Position numbers and translations under genes: made by a program. From Bactrocera neohumeralis (Eukaryota > Arthropoda > Insecta > Diptera > Tephritidae): a stretch of 64,000 bases of DNA. Below the pieces are notes generated by a model. It had not been told where the DNA came from and did no database searches. It saw nothing but the letters and a program-made list of their open reading frames with translations. The DNA is taken from NCBI RefSeq assembly GCF_024586455.1, contig NC_065921.1, forward strand, positions 62,125,528-62,189,527, given 5' to 3'. Shown one piece after another: positions 46,610-56,610 of the stretch (its first letter is position 1; each line of letters starts with the position of its first letter).

Positions 46610-47060
46610 AATGGATCATAAAGCATTTCGGTTGTTAATTAAGCATTGCTTTTCAGGGGAAAATACTGTTGAATTTGGGCTCAGGGAAATCCACTGTTGA
46701 AAAGATATTTGCTAAGCTGGAAACAGGCGAATTGAGCATCGAGGACAAAGATGCTCTAAAGATTCGAAAGCAATGTGCAAAGTGGGTGCCTCGCAAGTTC
46801 ATAATCCAATAAAAACAACGAATAACTGATTCTGAGAAGTATTTGAGTGCTCTTTAATCGTAATAAAAGCGAATTCTTGCGTCGGTGTGTGTCGACTGTC
46901 ATTCTAGTGAACTGCATATGATGAACCGGTTCTTAGGCGTGGAAAGACGAAAAAGTCGGATGGAAAGGTCATGACATCAGTCTTTTTGGATACACGTGGT
47001 ATAATACATACTCAACTACTGATTACCGAGCCAGTTATAATCTATTTCACTGCGTGTTTT
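46610..47060 (+). pseudogene. mariner remnant D inside the Helitron
   Basis: MDHKAFRLLIKHCF (46610), then GKSTVEKIFAKLETGELSIE (about 46695-46740), then KQCAKWVPRKFI, and after a gap MNRFLGVERRKSRM / GKVMTSVFLDTRGIIHTQLL (about 46960-47020). These are the N-terminal and middle mariner blocks with most of the catalytic domain lost. Its position between the Helitron ends suggests capture by, or insertion into, the Helitron. Confidence 0.7.
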
Positions 47061-48336
47061 GTTGCAGTTATTTTCTACTATTCCAAATACTTAGCAATTG
47101 TAATATTTTTGAAGAAGAATCTGCATAAAACTGTATGCATATATTCAAATGATTCCTACAAACATGAATTTTGAACAAATGCTTATGATTTGAAACACAA
47201 GTAAATTTTGTATTTATGAGTTGTATTAAATTTTGATATATAGACATAAAATTTATCCTATGTCCTTACCCTGGTTCTAAGCTACTTCCCCACCAATTTT
47301 CAGCCAAATCGGTTTAGCCGTTCTTCAGTCATAAATGGTGTAACTAACAACAACTTTCTTTTATATATATGTGACCTGGTCTACGGAAAGGGGGCTTAGG
47401 TGTCAAAAAATCAATTTTCACTTTTTAGTTGATTCGGATGGAAGATGCATCTTCACGTGATAGAATCCAAAAAGTCATAACTTGTTTGAACAACTTTATG
47501 GAAAAAACAAAATACATTGAATTATAAGCTATAAAGACATGATTATACACTAGAATAACGTATTATGGGCCAAAAATAATAATGCTGAGTAGTTTATGTA
47601 TTTTCCTTTGTTGTCGTTTTCTTTGAGATCTTTTTACGTGTTGATCCTGAGGAAGATGGACCTGGTTGCTCGTCTGGTTTGAGAACATCTTCACTAGTTT
47701 TTGCCTTCCGTTTCTTCGATGGCAAATCTTTCGGCAATGGAGCCACAATATCTACTTTAGATATATCTGAAACAAAGCTGCGAAGATTGTGATTGATGTA
47801 CCACTGACGTTCCAAAGATAAACCGGCTGGTTGTATAACTTTCGGCATTTCAGTATCGATAGGTTTTAACAGAAGCTTAAAGGACTGCACTTCTTCACTG
47901 TCTGCGAATTTCTTTGTTTCTACACAATCTGTAGAGATTATGAAATGATGGAATTGCGTTATTCAAACAAGTGGCGATACAGCTTTATTATAACCCCCAG
48001 GTGATGATGCCTCGACACACTGCAGTAATCTGCATACGTGTCAATGTTACTGACAGCATACTTACTTTTGAAAATACCGAAGTAACGATCAGGCGCGAAC
48101 TTAGTGTGCCCTGTAAGTAGAAAATTGAGTAAAATAGTTTTGTTAAGACCCCGAGCCAAACGCCATTGCAGATATGATAGCACAGTGTTATTCTCATTCT
48201 GCCCAACACAATTGTCACAGAAAAGAACGAGTGTTTCAATGTCTTTATAGTAGGTTTCCAGGTGATAATGCAGGATGCTCACAACACAGTTCGGTCCTTT
48301 ACCAACGTCATCTTTTTCGTCAAGCATGTAATTGTA

Positions 48337-48414
48337 CTGTAAAAAAAAAATTATAAGTAAGATCCTGTAAAGGCGAGCAATTTGAGTTCCTATGATTCAG
48401 TTTGAAATTCTAAC
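48337..48414 (-). other. 78-bp intron 2 of the DUF7869-like gene
   Basis: Minus-strand donor CAG|GTTAGAA and acceptor TTTACAG|TACAATTAC. Splicing joins EKQKVQ to YNYMLDEKDD in frame, and a pyrimidine tract (TTTTTTTTTTACAG) precedes the acceptor. Confidence 0.75.
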
Positions 48415-48692
48415 CTGAACTTTTTGTTTTTCGTCTGTAATTCCGAAGACTCCGCACCTCTTGGTTGCTTTGAAGTATGCTGTACCAGATTGTTGTGGAC
48501 TGACAGGGTAGTGAACGGTTTTGGCAAAATCAAATGACAGAACGACTACTGTAGGGTCAGTATTTCTACACCAACTTTGATAATATTCTGGTTGATTTCG
48601 GGCTTGGTGGAGGTGATCAAGAAATTGATTAAGCTTCTGTTCGCGTTCAATGTCAGTAACACCTTTGGCTTGCGCAATCGATATTGCGTTTC

Positions 48693-48777
48693 CTAATAAA
48701 AGAAAAAATACTGAATTTAATCTCAACGTTTGATACAACTATAATATGAGCAAATAATGAGCTTGCCGTTGACTTAC
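48693..48777 (-). other. 85-bp intron 1 of the DUF7869-like gene
   Basis: Minus-strand donor GTAAGT (starting 48777) and acceptor TTTTATTAG (ending 48693). Splicing joins DVCRG to NAISIAQAKGVTD in frame. Confidence 0.75.
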
Positions 48778-49337
48778 CACGGCAGACATCGCAGAGATCA
48801 TCCGCTGGTTTCATAACTGTAACGTAGGTTATGTATTTGGACCATATCCGTCGAAAACAGCGATTACTCATCTTCAATTCATCATCACTGAGTGAAGAAA
48901 TGTATTTTCGATAACTTGAGGACTTCGTCTCGCTGGATGGCAGTTTCATTGTCCGAAAATCCTTAAATTTTGGGAGTCGTCCGGGCAGTGGAAGAGCCAT
49001 CAAATCAGCTATAGACTCCATGAATTTAACAGCTTTTTCGATGTCAGCCGGTTTAAATGACTTTGGATGTGTACTCGGTTTATTTGCCAGTCCGTGTTGT
49101 CGCACTGTTACACCATGTGCGGCAAAATGACGTACTAAATGTTCGTAACGCTTCTTCCCACACGCATGTACAAAAAGGAAAAACGAACGACAAACAGGTA
49201 CTCTGTAGAAGGTAAATGTAATTTTATGCCTCATAACTTCTGTATCCTGTCTCTGTCCATATTTCTTCTGCCCAGCAAGCTTTGCGTATACACTTTCTAG
49301 CTTTTCGTTACTCATAATTCCAGCTTCGATATGACTT

Positions 49338-52300
49338 CTTCTTCTTCTTAATTGGCGTAGACACCGCTTACGCGATTATAGCCGAGTTAACAACAGCGCG
49401 CCAGTCGTTTCTTCTTTCCGCTACGTTGCGCCAATTGGATATTCCAAGCGAAGCCGGGTCTTTCTCCACTTGGTCCTTCCAACGGAGTGGAGGTCTTCCT
49501 CTTCCTCTGCTTCCCCCGGCAGGTACTGCGTCGAATACTTTCAGAGCTGGAATGTTTTCATCCATCCGGACAACATGACCTAGCCAGCGTAGCCGCTGTC
49601 TTTTAATTCGCTGAACTATGTCAATGTCGTCGTATATCTCGTACAGCTCATCGTTCCATCGAATGCGATATTCGCCGTGGCCAATGCGCAAAGGACCATA
49701 AATCTTTCGCAGAATTTTCTCTCGAAAACTCGTAACGTCGACTCATCGGTTGTTGTCATCGCCCAAGCCTCTGCACCATATAGCAGGACGGGAATTATGA
49801 GTGACTTGTAGAGTTTGGTTTTTGTTTGTCGAGAGAGGACTTTGCTTCTCAATTGCCTACTCAGTCCGAAGTAGCACCTGTTGGCAAGAGTAATCCTGCG
49901 TTGGATTTCCAGGCTGACATTGTTGGTGGTGTTAATACTGGTTTGTAAGTAGACGAAATTATCTACAATTTCAAAGTTATGACTGTCAAGAGTGACGTGA
50001 GAGCCTAGTCGCGAGTGCGACGACTGTTTGTTTGATGACAGGAGATATTTCGTTTTGCCCTCGTTCACTGCCAGACCCATTTTCTGTGCTTCCTTGTCCA
50101 GCCTGGAGAAAGCAGAACTAACGGCGCGGGTGTTGAGGCCGATGATATCGATATCATCGGCATACGCCAGCAGCTGTACACTCTTATAGAAGATGGTACC
50201 TTCTCGGTTTAGTTCTGTAGCTCGAACTATTTTCTCCAAAAGTAGGTTGAAGAAGTCGCACAATAGAGAGTCGCCTTGTCTGAAACCTCGTTTGGTATCG
50301 AACGGCTCGGAGAGGTCCTTCCCGATCCTGACGGAGCTTTTCGTGTTGCTCAACGTCAGTTTACACAGCCGTATTAGAGCCGTGCGGTATCCCCGCACCA
50401 AATTCAGACATCGCGGCATAAAGGCAGCTCCTTTTCGTGCTGTCGAAAGCAGCTTTGAAATCGACGAAGAGGTGGTGTGTGTCGATTCTTCTTTCACGGG
50501 TCTTTTCCAAGATTTGGCGCATGGTGAATATCTGATCGGTTGTTGATTTTCCAGATCTAAGGCCGCACTGATGAGGTTCAATCAGTTTGTTGACAGTGGT
50601 CTTTAATCTTTCACACAATACGCTCGATAGAACCTTATACGCGATGTTGAGCAGGCTAATCCCACGGTAGTTGCCGCAGATTGTGGGGTCTCCTTTTTTT
50701 ATGGATTGGGCATAGCACACTTAAATTCCAATCGTTGGGCATGCTTTCGTCCGACCATATTTTACAAAGAAGCTCATGCATGCACCTTATCAGTTCTTCG
50801 CCGCCGTGTTTGAATAGCTCGGCCGGCAATCCGTCGGCCCCTGCCGCTTTGTTGTTCTTCAGGCGGGCAATTGCTATTCGAACTTCTTCATGGTCTGGTA
50901 ATGGAACGTCTGCTCCATCGTCATCGATTGGGGAATCGGGTTCGCCTTCTCCTGGCGTTGTGCGTTCACTGCCATTCAGCAGGCTGGAGAAGTGTTCCCT
51001 CCATAATTTAAGTATGCTCTGGGCATCGGTCACTAGATCACCTTTGGGGGTTCTACAAGAGTATGCTCCGGTCTTGAAACCTTCTGTAAGCCGCCGCATT
51101 TTTTCGTAGAATTTTCGAGCATTACCCCTGTCGGCCTCTTCTTTTTCTGTCTGCAAATGCGTCTCGCTTCCCTTTTCAACTCTCGGTATCTATCCCATCC
51201 CGCAAGTGTTGTGGTCGATCGTAACGTTGCGAGGTAGGCAGTCTGTTTTCTCTCCGCTGTGACACGCCACTCCTCGTCGTACTAGCTGTTCTTTTGCACT
51301 TTCCGAAAACCAATGGCTTCGATTGCAGCTGTACGTAAGGAGCTTGAAATGCCGTCCCACAGTTCCCTTATACCGAGTTGTTGACGAGTGCTCTCAGAGA
51401 GCAGGAGTGCAAGCCGAGTAGAGAATCGTTCGGCTGTCTGTTGTGATTGCAGCTTGTCGACGTCGAACCTTCATTGTGTTTGGTGGCGTGCGTTTTTTGC
51501 TGCACAGAGGCGGGTGCGAATCTTGGCTGCAACAAGATAGTGGTCCGAGTCGATGTTAGGACCTCGGAGCGCACGCACATCTAAAACACTGGAGACGTGT
51601 CTTCCGTCTATCACAACATGATCGATCTGGTTGGTGGTTTTTCGATCCGGAGACAGCCAGGTGGCTTGATGAATCTTTTTATGCTGGAATCTAGTACTAC
51701 AGATAACCATATTTCGGACCCCGGCGAAGTCAATCAGCCTCAACCCATTTGGGGATGTTTCGTCGTGGAGGCTGAGTTTACCGACCGTAGTGCCAAAGAT
51801 ACCTTCTTTGCCCACCCTGGCGTTAAAGTCGCCAATCACGATTTTGTCATAGTGGCGGGGGCAGCTCTCATAAGTGCGCTCCAAGCGCTCATAGAAGGCA
51901 TCTTTGGTCACATCGTCCTTCTCTTCCGTCGGGGCGTGGGCGCAAATCAGCGATATGTTGAAAAACCTCGCTTTGATGCGGATTGTAGCTAGACGTTCAT
52001 TCACGGCAGTGAATGATAGTACTCGGCGACGGAGTCTCTCTCTCACCACGAATCCAACACCAAACTTGCGCTCCTTTATATGGACACTGTAGTAAATGTC
52101 ACAAGGACCTACTCGTGTCTGTCCTTTATTTTCGCGAGGACATCAACCAGCTGGGCAGCGGCACCTTCCCAATTAAGGGACCGGACATTCCAGGTGCATG
52201 CCCTCAATTCGTAGTCCTTATTTCGTTTGCCATGGTCGTCATCAAAAGGGTTGTCTCTCATCCGAGGCTGGTTATACTTTTTCACTCGGGGTGTTTTTTA

Positions 52301-52536
52301 CGTGGCGGGTCCCAAACCCAGCGCACAACCCTATGCAGGGGATGTTTCGCCTTCTCATTTTAGCTCGCCTTCAAACGGATGTTCTTAGGCTACCCAGAGG
52401 ATACTTGGTCAAAGACCGGAAGTAGTGAGCTGCTTGAGCCATATGTAAAGAATCGTTTCTGGCCATTCCCAAGTGAATGGCGATCAGAGAACTTTCCTCA
52501 CTTGCGTGAACTTCTACACATGACTCCATCCTCCTG
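49338..52536 (-). mobile_element. RTE-clade LINE, near full length, with TSD
   Basis: It runs from CAGGAGGATGGAGTCATG at 52536 (5' end) to a (GAA)n-type 3' tail at 49338. TGACTT (plus-strand reading) is duplicated at 49332-49337 and 52537-52542. 3199 bp. It has an apurinic-type endonuclease, RT and a C-terminal domain. It is the best copy of the six in the window and serves as reference for the others. Confidence 0.92.
49368..52200 (-). pseudogene. RTE endonuclease-reverse transcriptase, few frameshifts
   Basis: The endonuclease begins with LRAYTWNVRSLNWEGAA-like sequence near 52200 and continues at 52049-51471 with RIKARFFNISLICAHAPTEE, IVIGDFNARVGKEG (catalytic Asp/Asn), and DSDHYLVAAKIRTRL (His). 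The RT follows: NARKFYEKMRRLTEGFKTGAY (about 51120), NNKAAGADGLPAELFKHG, NYRGISLLNIAYKVLSSVLC, DFKAAFDSTKRS (motif A), TKRGFRQGDSLLCDFFN, LLAYADDIDIIGLN (motif C YADD, about 50170-50130). The C-terminus is RLRWLGHVVRMDENIPALKV...GRPPLRWKDQVEKD...WRAVVNSAIIA, ending at 49368. Breaks lie near 51470-51160, 50690, 50400 and 49690. The architecture matches RTE/BovB-type proteins (annotated craniofacial development protein 2-like in many genomes). Confidence 0.88.
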
Positions 52537-53194
52537 TGACTTTGTATCACTAAATCAAGTTCATTTTTCGACTTCTCTGAACAATTGTTCCGCGTTCTCT
52601 CGCTCATTTCCCGTGGTATCAGTGTATGAAATTTATTATTACAACAATCTTTTGACAGGAATTTTGTTACCAGCTCCTCCTCCTTTACTTCAACAACAGA
52701 CAGGTCAATCTTAACAAAAGTTTGTTCGGTATCATCTTCTGCCTGAGATACACATACTTCGTCTTCATCATAATCGCTCTCTTCATTGTTTTCATGATCC
52801 TTTTCATGGAAATATTGTCCGTATACGGCACTGAACTCCTCATCCACACTCATGTTTCATTTCATGCGAAATGGGAAGACGATAATCAACAGAAACACTT
52901 CACAAATGTGATAACAGAACATCCGGAAAGAGAGACGAATGAAAACAAGACAACAGCAGCTGCGCGGTATTAGAGTAAACGTCACTTCTTCAGTGTTACT
53001 TTTTTAAATGTTCCACACTAGCAACTTACACGATGAACTATAATAATATTCCGACGTCCATGAAGCCTCTGGAACGTTTCAGATAACGACAAAACCGATG
53101 ACGAAGTAAATTTTATTTTTTTTAAAAAACTAGTTACACGTTAGCTCTTAAAAGGTCACATATAGATGTGAGGTTTTTACTGTTTTTCTTGAAG

Positions 53195-53375
53195 AAATGA
53201 AATATTCAAAATTTGAAAAAAAATCTTATTATTTGAAATATAATTTTTGTATTTATGAGTTGTATTAAATTTTGATATAAAGAGATAAAAGGTATCCTAT
53301 GTCCTTACCCTGGTTATAAGCTACCTCACCACCAATTTTCAGCCAAATCGGTTTATAATCCTAATATATATATCA
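53195..53375 (-). mobile_element. Second Helitron 5'-end fragment
   Basis: Its reverse complement reads AAACCGATTTGGCTGAAAAT, GGTGAGGTAGC and GGGTAAGGACATAGGATACC, matching 47170-47340 closely and 8870-8960. It lies immediately beyond the first Helitron's 5' tip in the same orientation. The terminal TATATAAAAGAAAG is missing. Confidence 0.6.
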
Positions 53376-53400
53376 TATACATACATAGTATATATATTAA

Positions 53401-53849
53401 GGTGATTCAAAAAAAAATTTTTTTTCGTTTGGTACTCGGAAAAATAGGTTCCTAGACACCTCTAAGAAAGCCTCTCCAAGCATGAATTCTTAATTGTAAC
53501 GGGAAGGTCCTCCTACATACTGTTTTCTATTTTTTCTTATTATCAGATAGAAAAATTTATATCTCGCTTCCAACTACTTGAAAAAATATCTTGTTCCTTA
53601 GATTTTGTAGGAAATTGAATGCTCTACAAAAAAGGTCTATTATGATTTTTTCGTAAACCTAAACTTTTAAAAGATATTATCAGTTAAATTTTGATTATTT
53701 TTGGGAAAATTTTTTATTTCTTATGAATTTTATAACTCAATGAAAAAAATCATTATGAATGATGAAACTCATAGGTTTTTGGAGAGGCTTTCTTAGAGGT
53801 GTCTAGGAATCTTTTTTTCCGAGTACCAAACGAAAAAAAAAATTTCACC
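53401..53849. mobile_element. MITE with about 73-bp terminal inverted repeats
   Basis: Left GGTGATTCAAAAAAAAATTT...TTTGGTACTCGG...CCTAGACACCTCTAAGAAAG (53401-53478) and its inverse at about 53776-53849 are nearly identical. Flanks are TTAA on the left (53397-53400) and CTAA on the right (53850-53853), suggesting a mutated TTAA duplication as in Kolobok or piggyBac elements. The 449-bp element has no coding potential. Confidence 0.75.
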
Positions 53850-53880
53850 CTAATACGAGTATATATATCATATGCCTAGA

Positions 53881-53901
53881 ATATATATATATATATATAT
53901 T
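53881..53901. repeat. (TA)n microsatellite
   Basis: A run of about ten AT dinucleotides follows the MITE. Confidence 0.8.
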
Positions 53902-54329
53902 TATTTATTTAGATATATTAATTTCCAAGCCACCAAGTTCTGATAATTATTATATTATTCAGTTATCTTGCTTGACAACATCTTCCCATAAAACAGCGCT
54001 TATTCAGGCAATAAACGCCATTTTACTTTTACTGCCAATACACATGTTCTCTAAGCAACTGGCATCGAAGTCAAGTCCTCGACTGAAGGAATTTTCCCTA
54101 TTAGTCGCTTGTAATAAGGGGCATTCTAAAATACTACGTCAGTTTCACTTTCTACCTAATATCACGGATTTTAATCCTACAGAATTTTACATAAATTTGA
54201 TCCCTAATATTGTCTTACCTTTTAGTAAAGAGTGGGAAATGGTCAGGGATATAGCAATAAAACCTATACGAATGCGTGCGAACTAGGTAAGCAAGTGAGA
54301 GATCGCAGCAATTAAAGAAAACCTTCTTG
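53902..54329. other. Unassigned; 104-codon frame not accepted
   Basis: A frame at 53972-54286 (plus) has no known motif. It lies immediately upstream of a LINE RNase H fragment and may be eroded LINE sequence (its THMFSKQLASKS segment resembles RNase H linker), but I cannot show it. Confidence 0.3.
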
Positions 54330-54530
54330 TTCTGACACTTATATAAAGAAAGCCAAGTGGTTTTGAAATCACTAAAGTCTCTTAAGATTGCATCAAAGAT
54401 CTTATTTGACGATAAACCTGCAATGGGTTCCAGGAGTTAGTGACATCCCTGGTAAAAGCAGATGAACTACCCAGAGCAGGTACCACCATAAAACTAGACT
54501 ACGGAACCGAGGGACAGACCGTCATTCTAC
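54330..54530 (+). pseudogene. LINE RNase H fragment (R1/Jockey type)
   Basis: SQVVLKSLKSLKIASK (54365-54410) corresponds to the SDSQAALKSL block. LQWVPGVSDIPG then, one base shifted, VKADELPRAGTTIKLDYG (54428-54510) corresponds to the terminal WVPGHSGIxGNxxADELA motif, with His replaced by Val. The copy is tiny and inactive. Confidence 0.6.
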
Positions 54531-54539
54531 CTACCTACT

Positions 54540-56030
54540 TACCTATGAGCTTAGCCTCCTTAACTTAGAGAAGTTATGGAACTATTTCATTTTTCAACTA
54601 ACCACATAGTAAAAACCTTGAGCTGAACACAAACATGCACACATGGTACACAATGCAATGCTCATGCGAAAATTTCTATTATTGCCTTCTAGCTCTTTAC
54701 CACGCGTCAATTCGACCTCCGCACAACGCGCAGACGCAACAGTTGACACCAACCTGACTGAGCGAATGCAGCTACGAGTGAGGTAATGTGCTATTGTTGC
54801 TGCGGCATAAAGAGAAATATCATTATGCGTGGCATGCCGCAGCAAAACTAAATCATTCGCTAAAATGATGTGGCCCAGCTGGAACGTCAAGCAAACGAAC
54901 GTTGAGGACATTAATAAAAGCGACAACAGCTCTGACAGTAACCACAACAGTGGGAAAATATTTCGGCAAAAATTGCGAATCGTGAATCATAAATCGGCGG
55001 CTCTCCAGATGCACAAACACACGTGAAAATGCGCGGGTACGAGTTTAAGCGCGACGGCGCTGGGTCCGGTGCCACATGGCGTATACATAATGTGATTTGA
55101 TGATGGGTTAGCTGGCGGCGACAATGCGACAGCCGCGCAAGTACAGCAAGTAAAACAACAACAACGCACAAACAAAGTTAAAAATGCGGCAATTTGCTTA
55201 CGCGTTGCAACAACAAGAAAATGGTATACGCAAAAATAACAACAACATATGCATGTGTATGCTTTAACAGCTGTTGCAACATCATCATCAGCGCTTGCTT
55301 GCCTCAAATGCTTTCCATACATACGTATGTTTACGCGTCGCGAAAAATCATTGTATTCCATATGTATGTTTGTACGTATGCCAGGGCTAACGGCAGCTGT
55401 TGCATAGCCGCGAGCAGCCATGCATGATTGCAAGGTAATGTCAGCCCTGCCGCAGTAACACAAGTCCGCCCTTTCAATGCAGCCATGCTGTGCTGTTGCA
55501 TGCAACATCGATTTAGTATTGCGGTAGCTGATAAATTGTTGGACGCTCTCATATGTCCACGTATGTGTATGTGTGCTGGGGTCTCTGTTTATGCCTTAAT
55601 ACCTGCAAATTTACGGTTACTGAGGCTGAATTTGGAAAAGCAGAAACAACAAATGCAAGTGGCAGCAACACGGAATTGTTTCACTTTGAGTTTAATGTCA
55701 TTGAAAAGGGCACTTATGTTTTTATTTTTGTAATGAAAATGTCACTGGTGGCTTGTTGAATGCATTCAAGGTGCAACAACAGCAACAAACAAAGTGATGA
55801 GTTTTTCCTCGATTTTACCTTATATTCTGCTTGCCACTAAGAATTATTCGCGCTTTAGCTTTTAAGGTTTAATAAATAGCAATGATCATATGAAGACTCA
55901 TCCTTAGACAACTACTTCGAGTACTTATACAAGTATGTCACAAGTTGTTGATGTCAAATGTTGTTATTATTATAATAGTAATGAACAGCATTCCAACTCT
56001 GAAGTGTTATGAAGAATAAACAAGAAAAAC
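54540..56030. other. Intergenic, GC-richer, no gene accepted
   Basis: Contains CAACAACAA and GTATGTATG-type simple repeats. Cys- and Ala-rich frames on both strands (for example 54987-55508 minus) follow composition and have no domain. No gene supported. Confidence 0.4.
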
Positions 56031-56039
56031 CATTAACTG

Positions 56040-56610
56040 TGGTTGCACCAAAGCTATAATATCCCTCACATTAAATTTTTTATAACATAAAAGTATATAA
56101 ACAAATCATTGCTCTGATTTTGAGCGCTCAGTTCGTATGAGTGCTATATGCTATAGTGGTTTGATCTGAACAATATGTTTGAAAATTATAGTAATGCCTT
56201 GAATAATAATTTGTGTCAAATTTTGTGAAGATATCACGACAAATGAAAAAGTTGGACATTCAACGACTTGACTCTGATAATTCTTTTTGTAAGGCAGCTA
56301 TATGTTATCGTATCTACACCATTTCTTCTGAGAGTTTAGTGATGAATTGGGTAATAATCTCTCTCTAGTTTAATGAAGATACCCTTTCAAATAAAATAAT
56401 TTTTTATACAAAGACTTGAGTTTGATCGGTCAGTTTTGTGCCAGTTAATGCTATACTATAGCACTTGATTCCGATCGATGAAAGACAATGGACATATGTA
56501 AAATGTCAGACCGAAATCTCCAAAACTAAGGAACTAGTTCGCATATATACAGCCTGGCAGACAGATAGACTAAATCGATACAGCTCGACATGCTGAAGTT
56601 TTCTTCTGGG
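56040..56610 (+). repeat. Dispersed fly repeat, tandem-like copy
   Basis: Two successive rounds of the TATGnTATAGTnGTTTGATC / AATTTTGTGAAGATATCACG / GTAAGGCAGCTATATGTTAT pattern occur (56150-56300 and 56290-56470). This is the same family as 4520, 7532 and 16025. Non-coding. Confidence 0.6.

Larger units (their letters stand above)
47594..52853 (-). pseudogene. DUF7869-like putative DDD transposase, spliced, split by an RTE LINE
   Basis: The start MSVDEEFSAVYGQYF at 52853 opens an acidic N-terminus, then LVTKFLSKDCCNNKFHTLIP and ELDLVIQSH up to the LINE at 52536. Coding resumes at 49337: joining at the TGACTT duplication gives SHIEAGIMSNEKLES in frame. Next come FTFYRVPVCRSFFLFVHACG, VTVRQHGLANKPS and MKPADDLCDVCRG. 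Two GT-AG introns follow (48693-48777 and 48337-48414). Candidate catalytic acids are VVVLSFDFAKTVHYP, VLFCDNCVGQNENN and LLTGHTKFAPDRYFG, one Asp each, an RNase H-like spacing. A frameshift near 47958 precedes ITQFHHF; the Lys-rich tail ends at 47594. About 640 residues. Family recognition is from memory and catalysis is inferred. Confidence 0.7.
47371..53159 (-). mobile_element. Candidate DNA transposon encoding a DUF7869-like protein
   Basis: The boundaries are GTGACCT at 47371-47377 and AGGTCAC at 53153-53159, flanked by ATAT (47367-47370 and 53160-53163) within a Helitron tip whose expected sequence is restored when the element is removed. The total is 5789 bp including a 3.2-kb RTE insertion, so about 2.58 kb originally. 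It encodes one spliced protein on the minus strand, with about 220 bp downstream and 306 bp upstream non-coding. The ends match for only 7 bp, so the inverted-repeat claim rests mainly on the clean junction with the Helitron. Confidence 0.6.
46466..53166 (-). mobile_element. Non-autonomous Helitron, split by the DUF7869-like element
   Basis: On the minus strand the 3' end is ...GTGGACGGGTCCTCTAG, closing with CTAG at 46469-46466 and followed by T; a small CCAC/GTGG hairpin lies just upstream. The 5' end is TCTATAT at 53166-53160, preceded by A, and it continues at 47370 with ATATATATAAAAGAAAGTTG. Joined across the insertion with one ATAT removed, the tip reads TCTATATATATAAAAGAAAG, a form I recall for insect Helitron 5' ends. 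Insertion between A and T, 5' TC and 3' CTAG are the Helitron rules. Without the insertion it is about 0.9 kb and carries a mariner fragment (46610-47060) but no Rep. Confidence 0.7.

Noticed and set aside
54987..55508. 173-codon minus-strand frame
   Set aside because: Cys- and Ala-rich without a domain, overlapped by equally open frames, in a CAA/GTT simple-repeat context.
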